64,000 nucleotides of DNA from Roseivivax sp. THAF197b (GTDB taxonomy: Bacteria; Pseudomonadota; Alphaproteobacteria; Rhodobacterales; Rhodobacteraceae). Positions 17,597 to 25,950 of this stretch are shown here, piece after piece. Both the position numbers and the translations under genes were made by a program. The notes under the pieces are model-generated. The model had not been told where the DNA came from, did not search any database, and saw nothing but the letters and a program-made list of their open reading frames with translations. Within the stretch, counting starts at the first letter, position 1. Every line of letters begins with the position of its first letter. Location: NCBI RefSeq assembly GCF_009363255.1, contig NZ_CP045318.1, positions 844,001 to 908,000 of the forward strand, written 5' to 3'.

Positions 17597-18349
17597 ATGG
17601 CCAAGCTGCTGCATCCCAAGGCCACCGCGGTCTGGCTGGTGGACAACACCACGCTGACCTTCAAGCAAATCGCCGATTTCACGGATATGCATGAGCTGGA
17701 AATTCAGGGCATTGCCGATGGCGACGTGGCCGCGGGCGTGAAGGGCTTCGATCCCATTGCCAACAACCAGCTGGTGCAGGAGGATATCGACCGCGCAGAG
17801 GCCGATCCCACGGCCAAGCTGAAGCTGAAGCACAATCCCGCCGCCGTGGACGAGGACAAGCGGCGCGGCCCGCGCTACACGCCGCTGTCGAAGCGTCAGG
17901 ACCGTCCGGCGTCGATCCTGTGGCTGGTGAAGTTCCATCCCGAATTGTCCGACGGCCAGATCTCCAAGCTCGTGGGCACCACGAAGCCCACGATCCAGTC
18001 GATCCGCGAGCGGACGCATTGGAACATCTCGAACCTGCAGCCGATCGATCCCGTGGCGCTGGGCCTCTGCCGTCAGTCCGAGCTCGATGCCGCCGTGGCC
18101 AAGGCCTCGAAAGCCGCCGAGAAGGTCATGGATGACGACGAGCGCCGCAAGCTCGTCTCGACCGAGCAATCGCTGGGCATGGATCCCGAGCCGCGTCTGC
18201 CCTCCAGCATGGAAGGGCTCGAAAGCTTTTCGCTCTCCGACCCGCGCGAGGAGGAAGAAGAGAAGTCCGACAGCGATTACGCGGATGCGGATTCGTTCTT
18301 CAACCTGCCCGATGGCGGGAATGACGACGAGGACGACGACGACAAGTAA
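17597..18349 (+). CDS. trcR: DUF1013 cell-cycle transcriptional regulator (TrcR-like)
   Basis: A 250-residue protein of the DUF1013 family, which is almost confined to Alphaproteobacteria and is currently named cell cycle transcriptional regulator TrcR. The N-terminal part (HPKATAVWLVDNTTLTFKQIA) and a helix-turn-helix-like segment around LSDGQISKLVGTTKPTIQSI suggest DNA binding. The C-terminal ~45 residues are extremely acidic (DPREEEEEKSDSD and a terminal Asp/Glu run). The ATG at 17597 has a strong GAAGGAG five bases upstream; an earlier GTG would use the ribosome binding site as codons. It has a strong terminator after it, so it is probably a single-gene unit. Confidence 0.85.
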   Translation: MAKLLHPKATAVWLVDNTTLTFKQIADFTDMHELEIQGIADGDVAAGVKGFDPIANNQLVQEDIDRAEADPTAKLKLKHNPAAVDEDKRRGPRYTPLSKRQDRPASILWLVKFHPELSDGQISKLVGTTKPTIQSIRERTHWNISNLQPIDPVALGLCRQSELDAAVAKASKAAEKVMDDDERRKLVSTEQSLGMDPEPRLPSSMEGLESFSLSDPREEEEEKSDSDYADADSFFNLPDGGNDDEDDDDK

Positions 18350-18378
18350 GGGCGGCTGCCTTCATGGGCCCGCAGGGA

Positions 18379-18406
18379 ACCCGCGCTCCGGCGCGGGTTT
18401 TTTTTC
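18379..18406 (+). terminator. Intrinsic terminator after the TrcR-like gene
   Basis: ACCCGCGC / GCGCGGGT stem with a TCCG loop, followed by a run of eight T. It lies 30 bases after the stop codon. Confidence 0.9.
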
Positions 18407-18462
18407 GCCGGGGTCCGCGCGGGCAGATATTCCGAACGTGTCCGGCGCCATCTGCCTCGGAC

Positions 18463-18545
18463 GGTGGGTTTTCCCCCACCCTACAGGGCTGATCGCCAAG
18501 GCGCAGGATATGAGACTGTTGCCGTAGGGTGGGTGAAAACCCACC
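18463..18545. repeat. REP-like palindromic pair, copy 1
   Basis: Two 22-base elements face each other at 18463-18484 and 18524-18545, separated by 39 bases. Each is itself a small hairpin (GGTGGGT-TTTC-ACCCACC core in the intact arm; the left arm carries one mismatch, C for A) extended by CCTAC/GTAGG. The same pair occurs at 55560-55614. This arrangement resembles REP/BIME intergenic elements. It lies between the TrcR terminator and the end of recR; the rest of the 330-base gap shows nothing else. Confidence 0.8.
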
Positions 18546-18679
18546 ATCCGACCGTGCCATCCTCGCGCTCCGGTCGCCGTATCCGACGCGGACACGATCG
18601 CGCATGGCCCGACTCGCCAAGACGGGTGAACACCACCCGCGCGCCGCCGCGGCACACGCAATCCTGTCCGCGCGCGTCC

Positions 18680-19273
18680 TTACACCCGCTTGCGGGCATT
18701 CAGCGCAGCCGTGATCGTCCCGTCATCGAGGTAATCGAGCTCCCCGCCGATGGGCACGCCCTGGGCCAGGGAGGAAATCTCGACACGGTCCTCAAGCTGA
18801 TCCGCGATGTAATGCGCCGTGGTCTGCCCATCGACCGTCGCATTGAGAGCGAGGATCACCTCGGTGATCTCCTCGCTCGCCACGCGGTCCACGAGTTTGG
18901 GGATACGCAGATCGTCCGGACCCACCGCATCGAGCGCGGAGAGCGTGCCGCCCAGCACGTGATAGCGGCCCTTGAAGACGCCCGCGCGCTCCATCGCCCA
19001 CAGATCGGCCACGTCCTCGACCACGCAAAGGAGGCCTGTCGCGCGGGCCTCGTCGGCGCAGATCGCGCAGATATCCGACGTGCCCACATTTCCGCAATTC
19101 AGGCATTCCCGCGCGGTCCGGGCGACATCGGCCATGCTCTCCGCGAGCGGCTGCAACAACAGCCCGCGCTTGCGAATGAGATGCAGCACGGCGCGACGGG
19201 CGGAGCGGGGGCCGAGCCCCGGCAGCTTCGCCATCAAGTCGATCAGCGCGTCGATCTCGCTGCGGTCAGCCAT
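18680..19273 (-). CDS. recR: Recombination mediator protein RecR
   Basis: With RecO and RecF it loads RecA on gapped DNA. The 197-residue protein has an N-terminal helix-hairpin-helix ([23 protein letters not shown]), a four-cysteine zinc site (Cys57, Cys60, Cys69, Cys72) and a Toprim domain ([16 protein letters not shown] ... [16 protein letters not shown]). It is the last gene of dnaX-ybaB-recR, an order conserved across bacteria, and lies 19 bases after ybaB. Confidence 0.97.
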   Translation of the reverse strand: MADRSEIDALIDLMAKLPGLGPRSARRAVLHLIRKRGLLLQPLAESMADVARTARECLNCGNVGTSDICAICADEARATGLLCVVEDVADLWAMERAGVFKGRYHVLGGTLSALDAVGPDDLRIPKLVDRVASEEITEVILALNATVDGQTTAHYIADQLEDRVEISSLAQGVPIGGELDYLDDGTITAALNARKRV

Positions 19274-19292
19274 GGGGCGCGTGCGACCTGCC

Positions 19293-19637
19293 TCAGAAGG
19301 GCAGGTTCATGTCCTTGGGCAGGCCCATGCTTTCCGCAAGCTTGCCCATCTCTTCCTTGGAGCGCTCCTGCGCCTTTTGCTGCGCATCCTTGATCGCCGC
19401 CAAGATCAGGTCCTCGACCACTTCCTTGTCGTCGCCATTGAAGATCGACGGGTCGATGTCGAGCGTCTTCAGCTCGCCCTTGGCGGTGCAGCTTGCCTTC
19501 ACGAGGCCTGCGCCGGCCTCACCCTCGACCACGATGTTGTGCATCTCTTCCTGAAGCTCGGTCATCTTGGTCTGCATGTCCTGGGCGGCTTTCATCATCT
19601 TGCTCATGTCGCCGAGCCCACCAAGTCCTTTGAACAT
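19293..19637 (-). CDS. ybaB: YbaB/EbfC family nucleoid-associated protein
   Basis: A 114-residue DNA-binding protein that forms tweezer-like dimers. The start [25 protein letters not shown] is typical of the alphaproteobacterial members. A long N-terminal helix precedes the beta sheet core ([28 protein letters not shown]). It sits between dnaX and recR with short spacers of 62 and 19 bases, the common bacterial order, so it is probably co-transcribed with both. Confidence 0.95.
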   Translation of the reverse strand: MFKGLGGLGDMSKMMKAAQDMQTKMTELQEEMHNIVVEGEAGAGLVKASCTAKGELKTLDIDPSIFNGDDKEVVEDLILAAIKDAQQKAQERSKEEMGKLAESMGLPKDMNLPF

Positions 19638-19699
19638 CTCGTCTCTCCTGAATACGGGTGTTTCCCCTGAGATACGGGCGCGGGGGCCGTCTCACAAGG

Positions 19700-21469
19700 T
19701 CAGTCGTCCTCGAAAGGATCCCATTCCTCCTCGACCTCGGGCAATGCCTCGGCCTGTGCTTCCTGCGCCTCTTCCTCGGGCGTGGTGACCTTGAGGATCC
19801 GCGCTTTCGGGAAGACGTCGAAGACCGCGCGCACCATGTCATGGCTTGCCGCCTCCTCGCGCAGCGCCAGCACGTCGGCATCCCGCGTCTCCACGAGCGT
19901 GGGCGCCTCGCAGCCGTTCACCAGCGTCACCGCCCAGCGATTGCCGGTCCAGCGCGACAGGGACGCGCCCAGCCTTTGCGCCAGATCGGGGGCGGCATCC
20001 TCGGTCGGGGTGAACTCGATCCGGCCGGGCTGATAGGCCGCGAGCCGCACGCCACCCTCGACCTCGACCAGAAGCTTCACGTCGCGATTGGCACGGATCA
20101 ACTCGAGCACGTGGTCAAATGTCGGATAGCGGGCAAGCGCGTCATCTTTGGCGACCGCGCGCACCGCATTGCCGTCATGAGAGGCCGAGGGCCCCGAGGG
20201 TCCGCGATGGGTGGGCACGGGTACGCCCTGGGCCTGCGCGCCACCGCCTGCGGGCGCATGGGTCATGCCGCCACCTCCGCCGCCGCCGGGCGGGGCAGGG
20301 GGCGGGCTTTCGGCCTGCAGCTTGCGCACGAGGTCCTCGGGCGAGGGCAGTTCGGCCACATGCGTCAGCCGGATCACCGCCATCTCGGCCGCCATCATCG
20401 CGTTGGGCGCGGCGGAGACTTCCTCCAGCGCCTTCAGCAGCATCTGCCACATCCGCGTGAGCGGCCGCATCCCCAGCGTCTGGGCCAGGGCCTGCCCGCG
20501 GGTGCGCTCATCAGGCGAAATGGTGGGGTCCTCCGCCGCTTCGGGCGTGATCTTCACGACGGAGATCCAATGCGTGACCTCGGCGAGATCCCGCAGGATC
20601 GCCATCGGGTCCGCGCCATCTGCATATTGCGCCGACAGCTCCGTGAGCGCCGCTGCCGCATCGCCCTTCATGATCGTCTCGAAGAGGTCCAGGACGCGCG
20701 CACGATCGGCGAGCCCCAGCATCGCGCGCACCTGAATGGCGGTGGTCTCTCCCGCGCCATGGCTGATCGCCTGATCGAGAAGCGAGGTTGCATCGCGGGC
20801 CGATCCTTCGGCAGCGCGCGTGATGAGGGCCAGCGCATCGTCGGTGATCTCGGCCCCTTCGCCGGTCGCGATGCGGCGCAGAAGCGCGATCATCACCTCG
20901 GGCTCGATCCGACGCAGATCGAAGCGCTGGCAACGCGACAGGACGGTGACCGGCACCTTGCGGATCTCGGTCGTGGCGAAGATGAATTTGACGTGGGCGG
21001 GCGGTTCCTCAAGCGTCTTCAGAAGCGCGTTGAACGCGCTTGTGGACAGCATGTGAACTTCGTCGATGATGTAGATCTTGTAGCGCGCCGAGGCTGCGCG
21101 GTAATGCACCGAATCGATGATTTCGCGCACATCGCCGACGCCTGTGTTCGACGCCGCGTCCATCTCCAGCACGTCCACATGACGACCTTCCATGATCGCA
21201 ACGCAATGTTCGCACTGACCGCAAGGTTCCGTCGTGGGGCCGCCTTCGCCATCGGGGCCGATGCAGTTCATGCCCTTGGCGATGATCCGCGCCGTGGTGG
21301 TTTTGCCTGTGCCGCGAATACCCGTCATGATGAAGGCCTGCGCGATGCGGTCGGCGGCGAAGGCGTTCTTGAGCGTGCGCACCATCGCATCCTGCCCGAC
21401 GAGGTCGGCGAAGGTCTCGGGGCGGTATTTGCGGGCGAGGACCTGGTAGGCGGAGGGAGCTGTATTCAT
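19700..21469 (-). CDS. dnaX: DNA polymerase III subunits gamma/tau
   Basis: Clamp-loader ATPase, 589 residues. Walker A is GIRGTGKTTTA (residues ~50-60). A zinc module has Cys69, Cys83, Cys86 and Cys89 (PCGQCEHC). Walker B and sensor regions (IIDEVHMLSTSAFNALLKTLEEPP) follow. A proline/glycine-rich hinge (SPPPAPPGGGGGGG) separates the AAA+ part from a C-terminal tau domain ending in acidic residues. I did not see an obvious slippery A-run for a gamma frameshift. The start is placed at MNTAPSAYQVLARKYRPETF, where family similarity begins; upstream codons include no plausible site. Confidence 0.96.
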   Translation of the reverse strand: MNTAPSAYQVLARKYRPETFADLVGQDAMVRTLKNAFAADRIAQAFIMTGIRGTGKTTTARIIAKGMNCIGPDGEGGPTTEPCGQCEHCVAIMEGRHVDVLEMDAASNTGVGDVREIIDSVHYRAASARYKIYIIDEVHMLSTSAFNALLKTLEEPPAHVKFIFATTEIRKVPVTVLSRCQRFDLRRIEPEVMIALLRRIATGEGAEITDDALALITRAAEGSARDATSLLDQAISHGAGETTAIQVRAMLGLADRARVLDLFETIMKGDAAAALTELSAQYADGADPMAILRDLAEVTHWISVVKITPEAAEDPTISPDERTRGQALAQTLGMRPLTRMWQMLLKALEEVSAAPNAMMAAEMAVIRLTHVAELPSPEDLVRKLQAESPPPAPPGGGGGGGMTHAPAGGGAQAQGVPVPTHRGPSGPSASHDGNAVRAVAKDDALARYPTFDHVLELIRANRDVKLLVEVEGGVRLAAYQPGRIEFTPTEDAAPDLAQRLGASLSRWTGNRWAVTLVNGCEAPTLVETRDADVLALREEAASHDMVRAVFDVFPKARILKVTTPEEEAQEAQAEALPEVEEEWDPFEDD

Positions 21470-21524
21470 GGCGTGATGGTCCTGTCTCAGGCCTGACTTG
21501 TCCAGAGCGCGGGCGGTGCCGCGC

Positions 21525-21578
21525 AAAATTCTTAGATAAGAATTTTTCGCCCCACAAAATTATCCAATTTTGTGGGGC
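21525..21578. repeat. Two adjacent AT-rich hairpins between ileS and dnaX
   Basis: The first is a 10-bp inverted repeat, AAAATTCTTA / TAAGAATTTT, with a GA centre (21525-21546). The second is a 13-bp perfect stem from GCCCCACAAAATT to AATTTTGTGGGGC around an ATCC loop (21549-21578). They lie between the ileS stop and the dnaX start on the minus strand. The second may end ileS transcription and the first may lie in the dnaX leader; no T-run follows the stem on the minus strand, so a standard intrinsic terminator is not obvious. Confidence 0.7.
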
Positions 21579-21585
21579 GCGGGTC

Positions 21586-24585
21586 TTAGCTCAGCGCGGC
21601 GTCACAGCGCGCGCAGGTCGCGGGATGGCTATGCGTGCCCACATCGGGCAGGATCTTCCAGCAACGCTGGCACTTTTCGCCCTCGGCCAGGTCGACCTCT
21701 ACAACTACAGGTGCTGTCCAATCGCCATCTGCTTTCTCCTGAGCCCGTTGTTCTGAAACGGTGATTTCCGACACGATACACACGTCGGCGAAGTCAATAC
21801 TGTCAAGGTCTGCCTTGGCTTTTTCTGCATTAGGCCAATGGCTTGCGACGGTGCCTAGGTGGACTACTGGTGCGGCTTCAAGGCTTGCTCCTATCAGACC
21901 GTCTCGGCGCGAAGTCTCCAGTGCTCCGGTAACGTATCGACGGACTTCTCTGATGCCACGCCATTTCGCCGCCAGCGCGTCGTCGCGCCATGCCGCGGGC
22001 GTCTCGGGGATGTCCTGCAGATGCACCGAGCTGTCGTCGCCCGGGAACCGCTCCAGCCAGACCTCTTCCATGGTGAAGACGAGCACCGGCGCAAGCCAGG
22101 TCGTCAGGCGGTGGAACAGGATGTCGAGCACCGTGCGGGCCGCGCGCCGCCGGGCCGTATCGCCATCGCAGTAAAGCGCGTCCTTGCGGATGTCGAAGTA
22201 ATAGGCCGAGAGGTCCACCGTGGCGAAGTTGAACAGCGCCTGGAACACGCCCTGGAAATCGAAAGCCGCGTAGCCCGTGCGCACGCGTTCATCGAGCTCG
22301 GCCAGACGGTGCAGCACCCAACGCTCCAGCTCGGGCATGTCGGCAGGCTCCACGCGGTCCGATTCCTCGAAATGCGCGAGCGCCCCCAGCATGAAGCGCA
22401 TCGTGTTGCGCAACCGGCGGTAGCTGTCTGCCGTGCCTTTCAGGATCTCGGGCCCGATGCGCTGATCGGCGGTATAGTCGGTCTGCGCCACCCAGAGCCG
22501 CAGGATATCCGCGCCATATTGCTGCACGACCTTCTCGGGCACGATCGTGTTGCCGAGCGACTTGGACATCTTGTTGCCCTTCTCGTCCAGCGTGAAGCCG
22601 TGGGTGACCACGTTGCGATAGGGCGCGCGGCCCATGGTGCCGCAGGCCTGCAGCAGCGAAGAGTGGAACCAGCCGCGATGCTGGTCGGTGCCTTCCATGT
22701 AGACATCGGCGATGCCGTCTTCGCTGCCGTCCTCGCGGTCGCGCAGCACGAAGGCGTGGGTCGAGCCTGAATCGAACCACACGTCCAGGATGTCGAAGAC
22801 CTGATCCCATTCGGCCGGGTCGTAATCGTTGCCGAGGAAGCGTTCCTTGGCGCCGTCCGCGTACCAGGCATCCGCGCCTTCCGCCTCGAACGCGGCGTTG
22901 ATCCGCGCGTTCACGGCCTCGTCCTTCAGCAGGAAGTCCGGATCGGTGGGCAGCGCGCCCTTTTTCGTGAAGCAGGTCAGCGGCACGCCCCAGGCGCGCT
23001 GGCGCGACAGAACCCAGTCGGGCCGCGCTTCCATCATCGAATAGAGCCGGTTGCGCCCCGATTGCGGTGTCCATTTCACCTGGTCGATTGCGGTCAGGGC
23101 GCGGCCGCGGATGGTCTCGCCCAGATCGTCCTGACCGTCGCCCACGGGCCGGTCGATGGCCGCGAACCATTGCGGCGTATTGCGGAAGATGATCGGTGCT
23201 TTGGAGCGCCAGGAATGCGGGTAGGAATGTTTCTGCCGCCCACGCGCCAGAAGGCCGCCGACCTCAACCAGCTTGGCGATCACCGCGCCATTGGCCTTCT
23301 CTTCCTTGCCCTTGTGGTTGAACACGCGCAGCCCCGCGAAGAACGGAACGTGCGGCAGGAATTCGGATTCCTCGCCCACATTATGCGTCATCCGGTCGAG
23401 CCAATTGCGCTTGAGGAAGCATTCGTAGTCATCCGCACCGTGGCTCGGCGCGGTATGCACGAAACCCGTACCCGCATCGTCGGTGACGTGATCGCCGTCG
23501 ATCATCGGCACGTCGTAATCCCAGAAGCCCTCGGCACCCTCGGCTCCGCGGAAGGGATGCGCCATGTGCAGCGTCGAGAGCTCATCGGCCGTGACCTCGC
23601 GCACGCGCTCCCAGCCACCCTCTTCGAGCCGCGCCTTGGTGAAGACGTCGCCCGCGAGGTTGTCGGCCACGATGTAGCGATCTCCCACGGAGGCCCAGCA
23701 TTCCTCGGGCGTGCGGGTGACCTCGTAGAGCCCGTAGGAGATGGCGGGGTTGTAGGCCACGGCCTTGTTGGACGGGATGGTCCAGGGCGTTGTGGTCCAG
23801 ATCACCACCTTCACGCCGCGCATGCCTTCCGCGATCAGGTCCGAATCCGCGCCCGCGAAATCGTCATCCTCGCCCTCGGCCATGGTGACATGCCCGCCGC
23901 GCACGATCTCGAAGGGCACCCAGATCGTGTGGCTCTGGTGCTCGTGATACTCGATCTCGGCTTCGGCAAGTGCTGTCTTCTCGACGGGCGACCACATCAC
24001 GGGCTTCGAGCCCTGATAGAGCGTGCCGGTCATCAGGAATTTCTGGAATTCCTCCGCGATCACGCGCTCGGCGTGGAAATCCATCGTCAGGTAGGGCTTG
24101 TCCCAGTTCCCGGTGATGCCGAGACGCTTGAACTCGTCGCGCTGGATGTCGATCCAGCCTTCGGCGAAGCGGCGGCATTCCTGGCGGAAATCGACGATGT
24201 CGACCTCGTCCTTGTTCTGGCCCTTGGCGCGGTACTGTTCCTCGATCTTCCACTCGATGGGCAGGCCGTGGCAATCCCAGCCGGGGATGTAGCGCGCGTC
24301 GCGCCCCATCATTTGGTGGGAGCGGACGATCATGTCCTTGATCGTCTTGTTGAGCGCGTGGCCGATATGAAGGTGCCCGTTGGCATAGGGCGGGCCGTCA
24401 TGCAGCGTGAAGGGGGGACGGCCCTCGGCGCGCTCGCGCAGGCGGTCGTAGATGCCGATCTCGGCCCAGCGGGCCAACCAGTCGGGTTCGCGCTTGGGCA
24501 GACCCGCGCGCATGGGAAAATCGGTCTTGGGCAGGTTCAGCGTGGCTTTGTAGTCAGGCTGATCGGTCACGGTGTCGGCGCACAT
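21586..24585 (-). CDS. ileS: Isoleucyl-tRNA synthetase
   Basis: Class I synthetase of 999 residues. The HIGH motif is HLHIGH at 71-76 (PPYANGHLHIGHALNK), the KMSKS motif is GNKMSKSLGN, and the editing domain (WTTTPWTIPSNKAVAYNP) lies between them. A C-terminal zinc finger (EKCQRCW ... CARCDAAL) completes the bacterial form. The 3' part of the gene, about 21700-21960, uses codons such as AGA, ATA, CTA, GTA and CCT that are almost absent elsewhere in the window, although the protein reads through intact. That patch looks like a recombination import. The start MCADTVTDQPDYKATLNLPKTD is standard. Confidence 0.97.
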   Translation of the reverse strand: MCADTVTDQPDYKATLNLPKTDFPMRAGLPKREPDWLARWAEIGIYDRLRERAEGRPPFTLHDGPPYANGHLHIGHALNKTIKDMIVRSHQMMGRDARYIPGWDCHGLPIEWKIEEQYRAKGQNKDEVDIVDFRQECRRFAEGWIDIQRDEFKRLGITGNWDKPYLTMDFHAERVIAEEFQKFLMTGTLYQGSKPVMWSPVEKTALAEAEIEYHEHQSHTIWVPFEIVRGGHVTMAEGEDDDFAGADSDLIAEGMRGVKVVIWTTTPWTIPSNKAVAYNPAISYGLYEVTRTPEECWASVGDRYIVADNLAGDVFTKARLEEGGWERVREVTADELSTLHMAHPFRGAEGAEGFWDYDVPMIDGDHVTDDAGTGFVHTAPSHGADDYECFLKRNWLDRMTHNVGEESEFLPHVPFFAGLRVFNHKGKEEKANGAVIAKLVEVGGLLARGRQKHSYPHSWRSKAPIIFRNTPQWFAAIDRPVGDGQDDLGETIRGRALTAIDQVKWTPQSGRNRLYSMMEARPDWVLSRQRAWGVPLTCFTKKGALPTDPDFLLKDEAVNARINAAFEAEGADAWYADGAKERFLGNDYDPAEWDQVFDILDVWFDSGSTHAFVLRDREDGSEDGIADVYMEGTDQHRGWFHSSLLQACGTMGRAPYRNVVTHGFTLDEKGNKMSKSLGNTIVPEKVVQQYGADILRLWVAQTDYTADQRIGPEILKGTADSYRRLRNTMRFMLGALAHFEESDRVEPADMPELERWVLHRLAELDERVRTGYAAFDFQGVFQALFNFATVDLSAYYFDIRKDALYCDGDTARRRAARTVLDILFHRLTTWLAPVLVFTMEEVWLERFPGDDSSVHLQDIPETPAAWRDDALAAKWRGIREVRRYVTGALETSRRDGLIGASLEAAPVVHLGTVASHWPNAEKAKADLDSIDFADVCIVSEITVSEQRAQEKADGDWTAPVVVEVDLAEGEKCQRCWKILPDVGTHSHPATCARCDAALS

Positions 24586-24765
24586 CTGTGGCGTCCTCGG
24601 AAATGGAGTATCGGATGGGGTGAGGGGCGGCGCGGCAGGGCTGACGCCTTTGACCCGGCGAACCGTAGATTACGGCGCCGGGCATATAATTCGAATGATG
24701 ATCGCGGCGGGCTTCATCATGCCCGCCTTATAGGCAGGCCGCCCCCGATGGTCCAGTGCTGCGCG

Positions 24766-25098
24766 TCACTCCGCGGGATGCACATGCACGGAATGAACGC
24801 GGCCCAGCCGCGCGTCGATCCGTCCGCGCACATGCCGGTGAAGGCGCAGCGAAATGGCGATCCCTCCGAGCACAATCCAGAACCCCTGGATCAGGGCCGC
24901 GGCCATGTTGAAGTTCTGCGTCAGGCTCAGCATCACCAGCACGGCGGCCAGCGTGTTGATGCAGAAATAGAGCGTGCTCTCGCTGGTCAGATAACGCAGC
25001 GAGAGCAGGGTGTAATTGCAGATATAGGTGACCACCCCGAGGAAGCCTGCGGCGTTGCAGGCATCCTCGACAGTGTAACCGGTCAATTCGAAAAACAT
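24766..25098 (-). CDS. Small CBU_0592-like membrane protein
   Basis: A 110-residue protein with three predicted membrane helices (AAGFLGVVTYICNYTLLSL, LYFCINTLAAVLVMLSL, ALIQGFWIVLGGIAISL) and a His/Arg-rich cytoplasmic tail (RLHRHVRGRIDARLG). Helix pattern and the FNMAAALIQGFWIVLG signature fit the CBU_0592 family of small membrane proteins, with no known function. It lies upstream of ileS on the same strand with a 180-bp gap. That gap contains a GGCGGGC/GCCCGCC inverted repeat near 24704-24726, which could be its terminator. Confidence 0.7.
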   Translation of the reverse strand: MFFELTGYTVEDACNAAGFLGVVTYICNYTLLSLRYLTSESTLYFCINTLAAVLVMLSLTQNFNMAAALIQGFWIVLGGIAISLRLHRHVRGRIDARLGRVHSVHVHPAE

Positions 25099-25496
25099 AA
25101 AACAGACCCTTGAAACCGGATGATTGAAAAAGGAACGGGTATCAATTTCGCAAGATGACTAAAAAATAAGCGTCAACATGCGAGAGGGTGCCCCGGCGCG
25201 CCCCATCTGTCGAGGCCGGTATTCCTGACCTTGCCGACGACCCGCATCGGCAGAACTCGGCCCGCGCGCCCCACCGATGCGCAGAGCGTCGCCGATGCGC
25301 CGCCCGCGCGATTTGGAACGGCGATTTCCGGCTTGGCACGGGGGCGGAGGCTGGCGAGCCTTGGCCCGTTTTCCCGTCTCGGCGGCAATAACGGAGACAA
25401 GGGGCCTCGCGCACGGGCAGTCTTTCCTCAGCGGCAGGCATGCGCACCGCCCGACGCCGCATCTCATGGCCCGACCCAAACCCGGAGGACTTCTCG
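25099..25496. other. Intergenic region without a supported gene
   Basis: About 400 bases between two divergent small membrane-protein genes. Reading frames here are Arg/Pro-rich shadows with no family similarity. An AT-rich section near 25105-25170 could hold the promoter of the leftward gene. Nothing else is recognisable. Confidence 0.4.
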
Positions 25497-25769
25497 ATGG
25501 CTTACAGAGACGAAATCGACCACGGCCGAAGCGACCCGCGATCCGGCGCGTCGCGGTACAGCCGGGGCATGCAGGGTGCCACACCCGATAACCGGCGCGG
25601 GGTTCTCGGCGGTCTTGCCGTCGCGATCGGCCTCGTCATTGTGCTGTTCATCGTGCTGAGCTTTGTCGGGGGCGGCGACGCGACCGGCACGGCGCCCGCA
25701 GAGGGCAGCATGATCGCCCCCGCCGAAGCGCCGGAGGCAACCGCACCTGCCGCGACACCCGCAGAATAA
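25497..25769 (+). CDS. Hypothetical single-pass membrane protein
   Basis: A 90-residue protein with a polar N-terminus (MAYRDEIDHGRSDPRSGASR), one strong membrane helix (VLGGLAVAIGLVIVLFIVLSFV, residues ~36-57) and a low-complexity Ala/Pro/Glu tail (APAEAPEATAPAATPAE). The ATG at 25497 is preceded by GGAGGA with good spacing, the main reason to call it a gene. No family is recognised; similar short proteins with an Ala/Pro tail are common in Rhodobacteraceae. It converges on ycjF. Confidence 0.62.
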   Translation: MAYRDEIDHGRSDPRSGASRYSRGMQGATPDNRRGVLGGLAVAIGLVIVLFIVLSFVGGGDATGTAPAEGSMIAPAEAPEATAPAATPAE

Positions 25770-25906
25770 TCGCCCTCAGGCCAACTGCAGCCTGCCGGTA
25801 GCGCCACGGACACCCACCGTCCTGCGCCTGTGAGCAGCCACGCGCCGGATCGCCCGTCTTTTGCAGCGGAGACCGGGCCGCGCGCCACCGCGAATGCAGC
25901 TTCGGC

Positions 25907-25945
25907 GGTCCCGGACCCTTCAGGGGTTCGGGGCCGTCTTTCTTT
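25907..25945 (+). terminator. Probable terminator between two convergent genes
   Basis: A 12-bp stem with two G-T wobbles, GGTCCCGGACCC / GGGTTCGGGGCC, around a TTCA loop, followed by a T-rich run (GTCTTTCTTTT). It ends the rightward small membrane-protein gene and abuts the ycjF stop. Confidence 0.65.
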
Positions 25946-25950
25946 TGGCG

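Noticed and set aside
19700..21469. Programmed frameshift producing gamma in dnaX
   Set aside because: No A-rich slippery sequence with a following stem is apparent in the GC-rich hinge region.
21470..21590. Signal recognition particle RNA near dnaX
   Set aside because: The 120-base gap lacks the conserved SRP RNA core and is filled by the two palindromes.
25142..25462. Open frames in the 25.1-25.5 kb gap
   Set aside because: They are Arg/Pro-rich with no domain, no ribosome binding site and no codon bias; typical antisense/GC artefacts.
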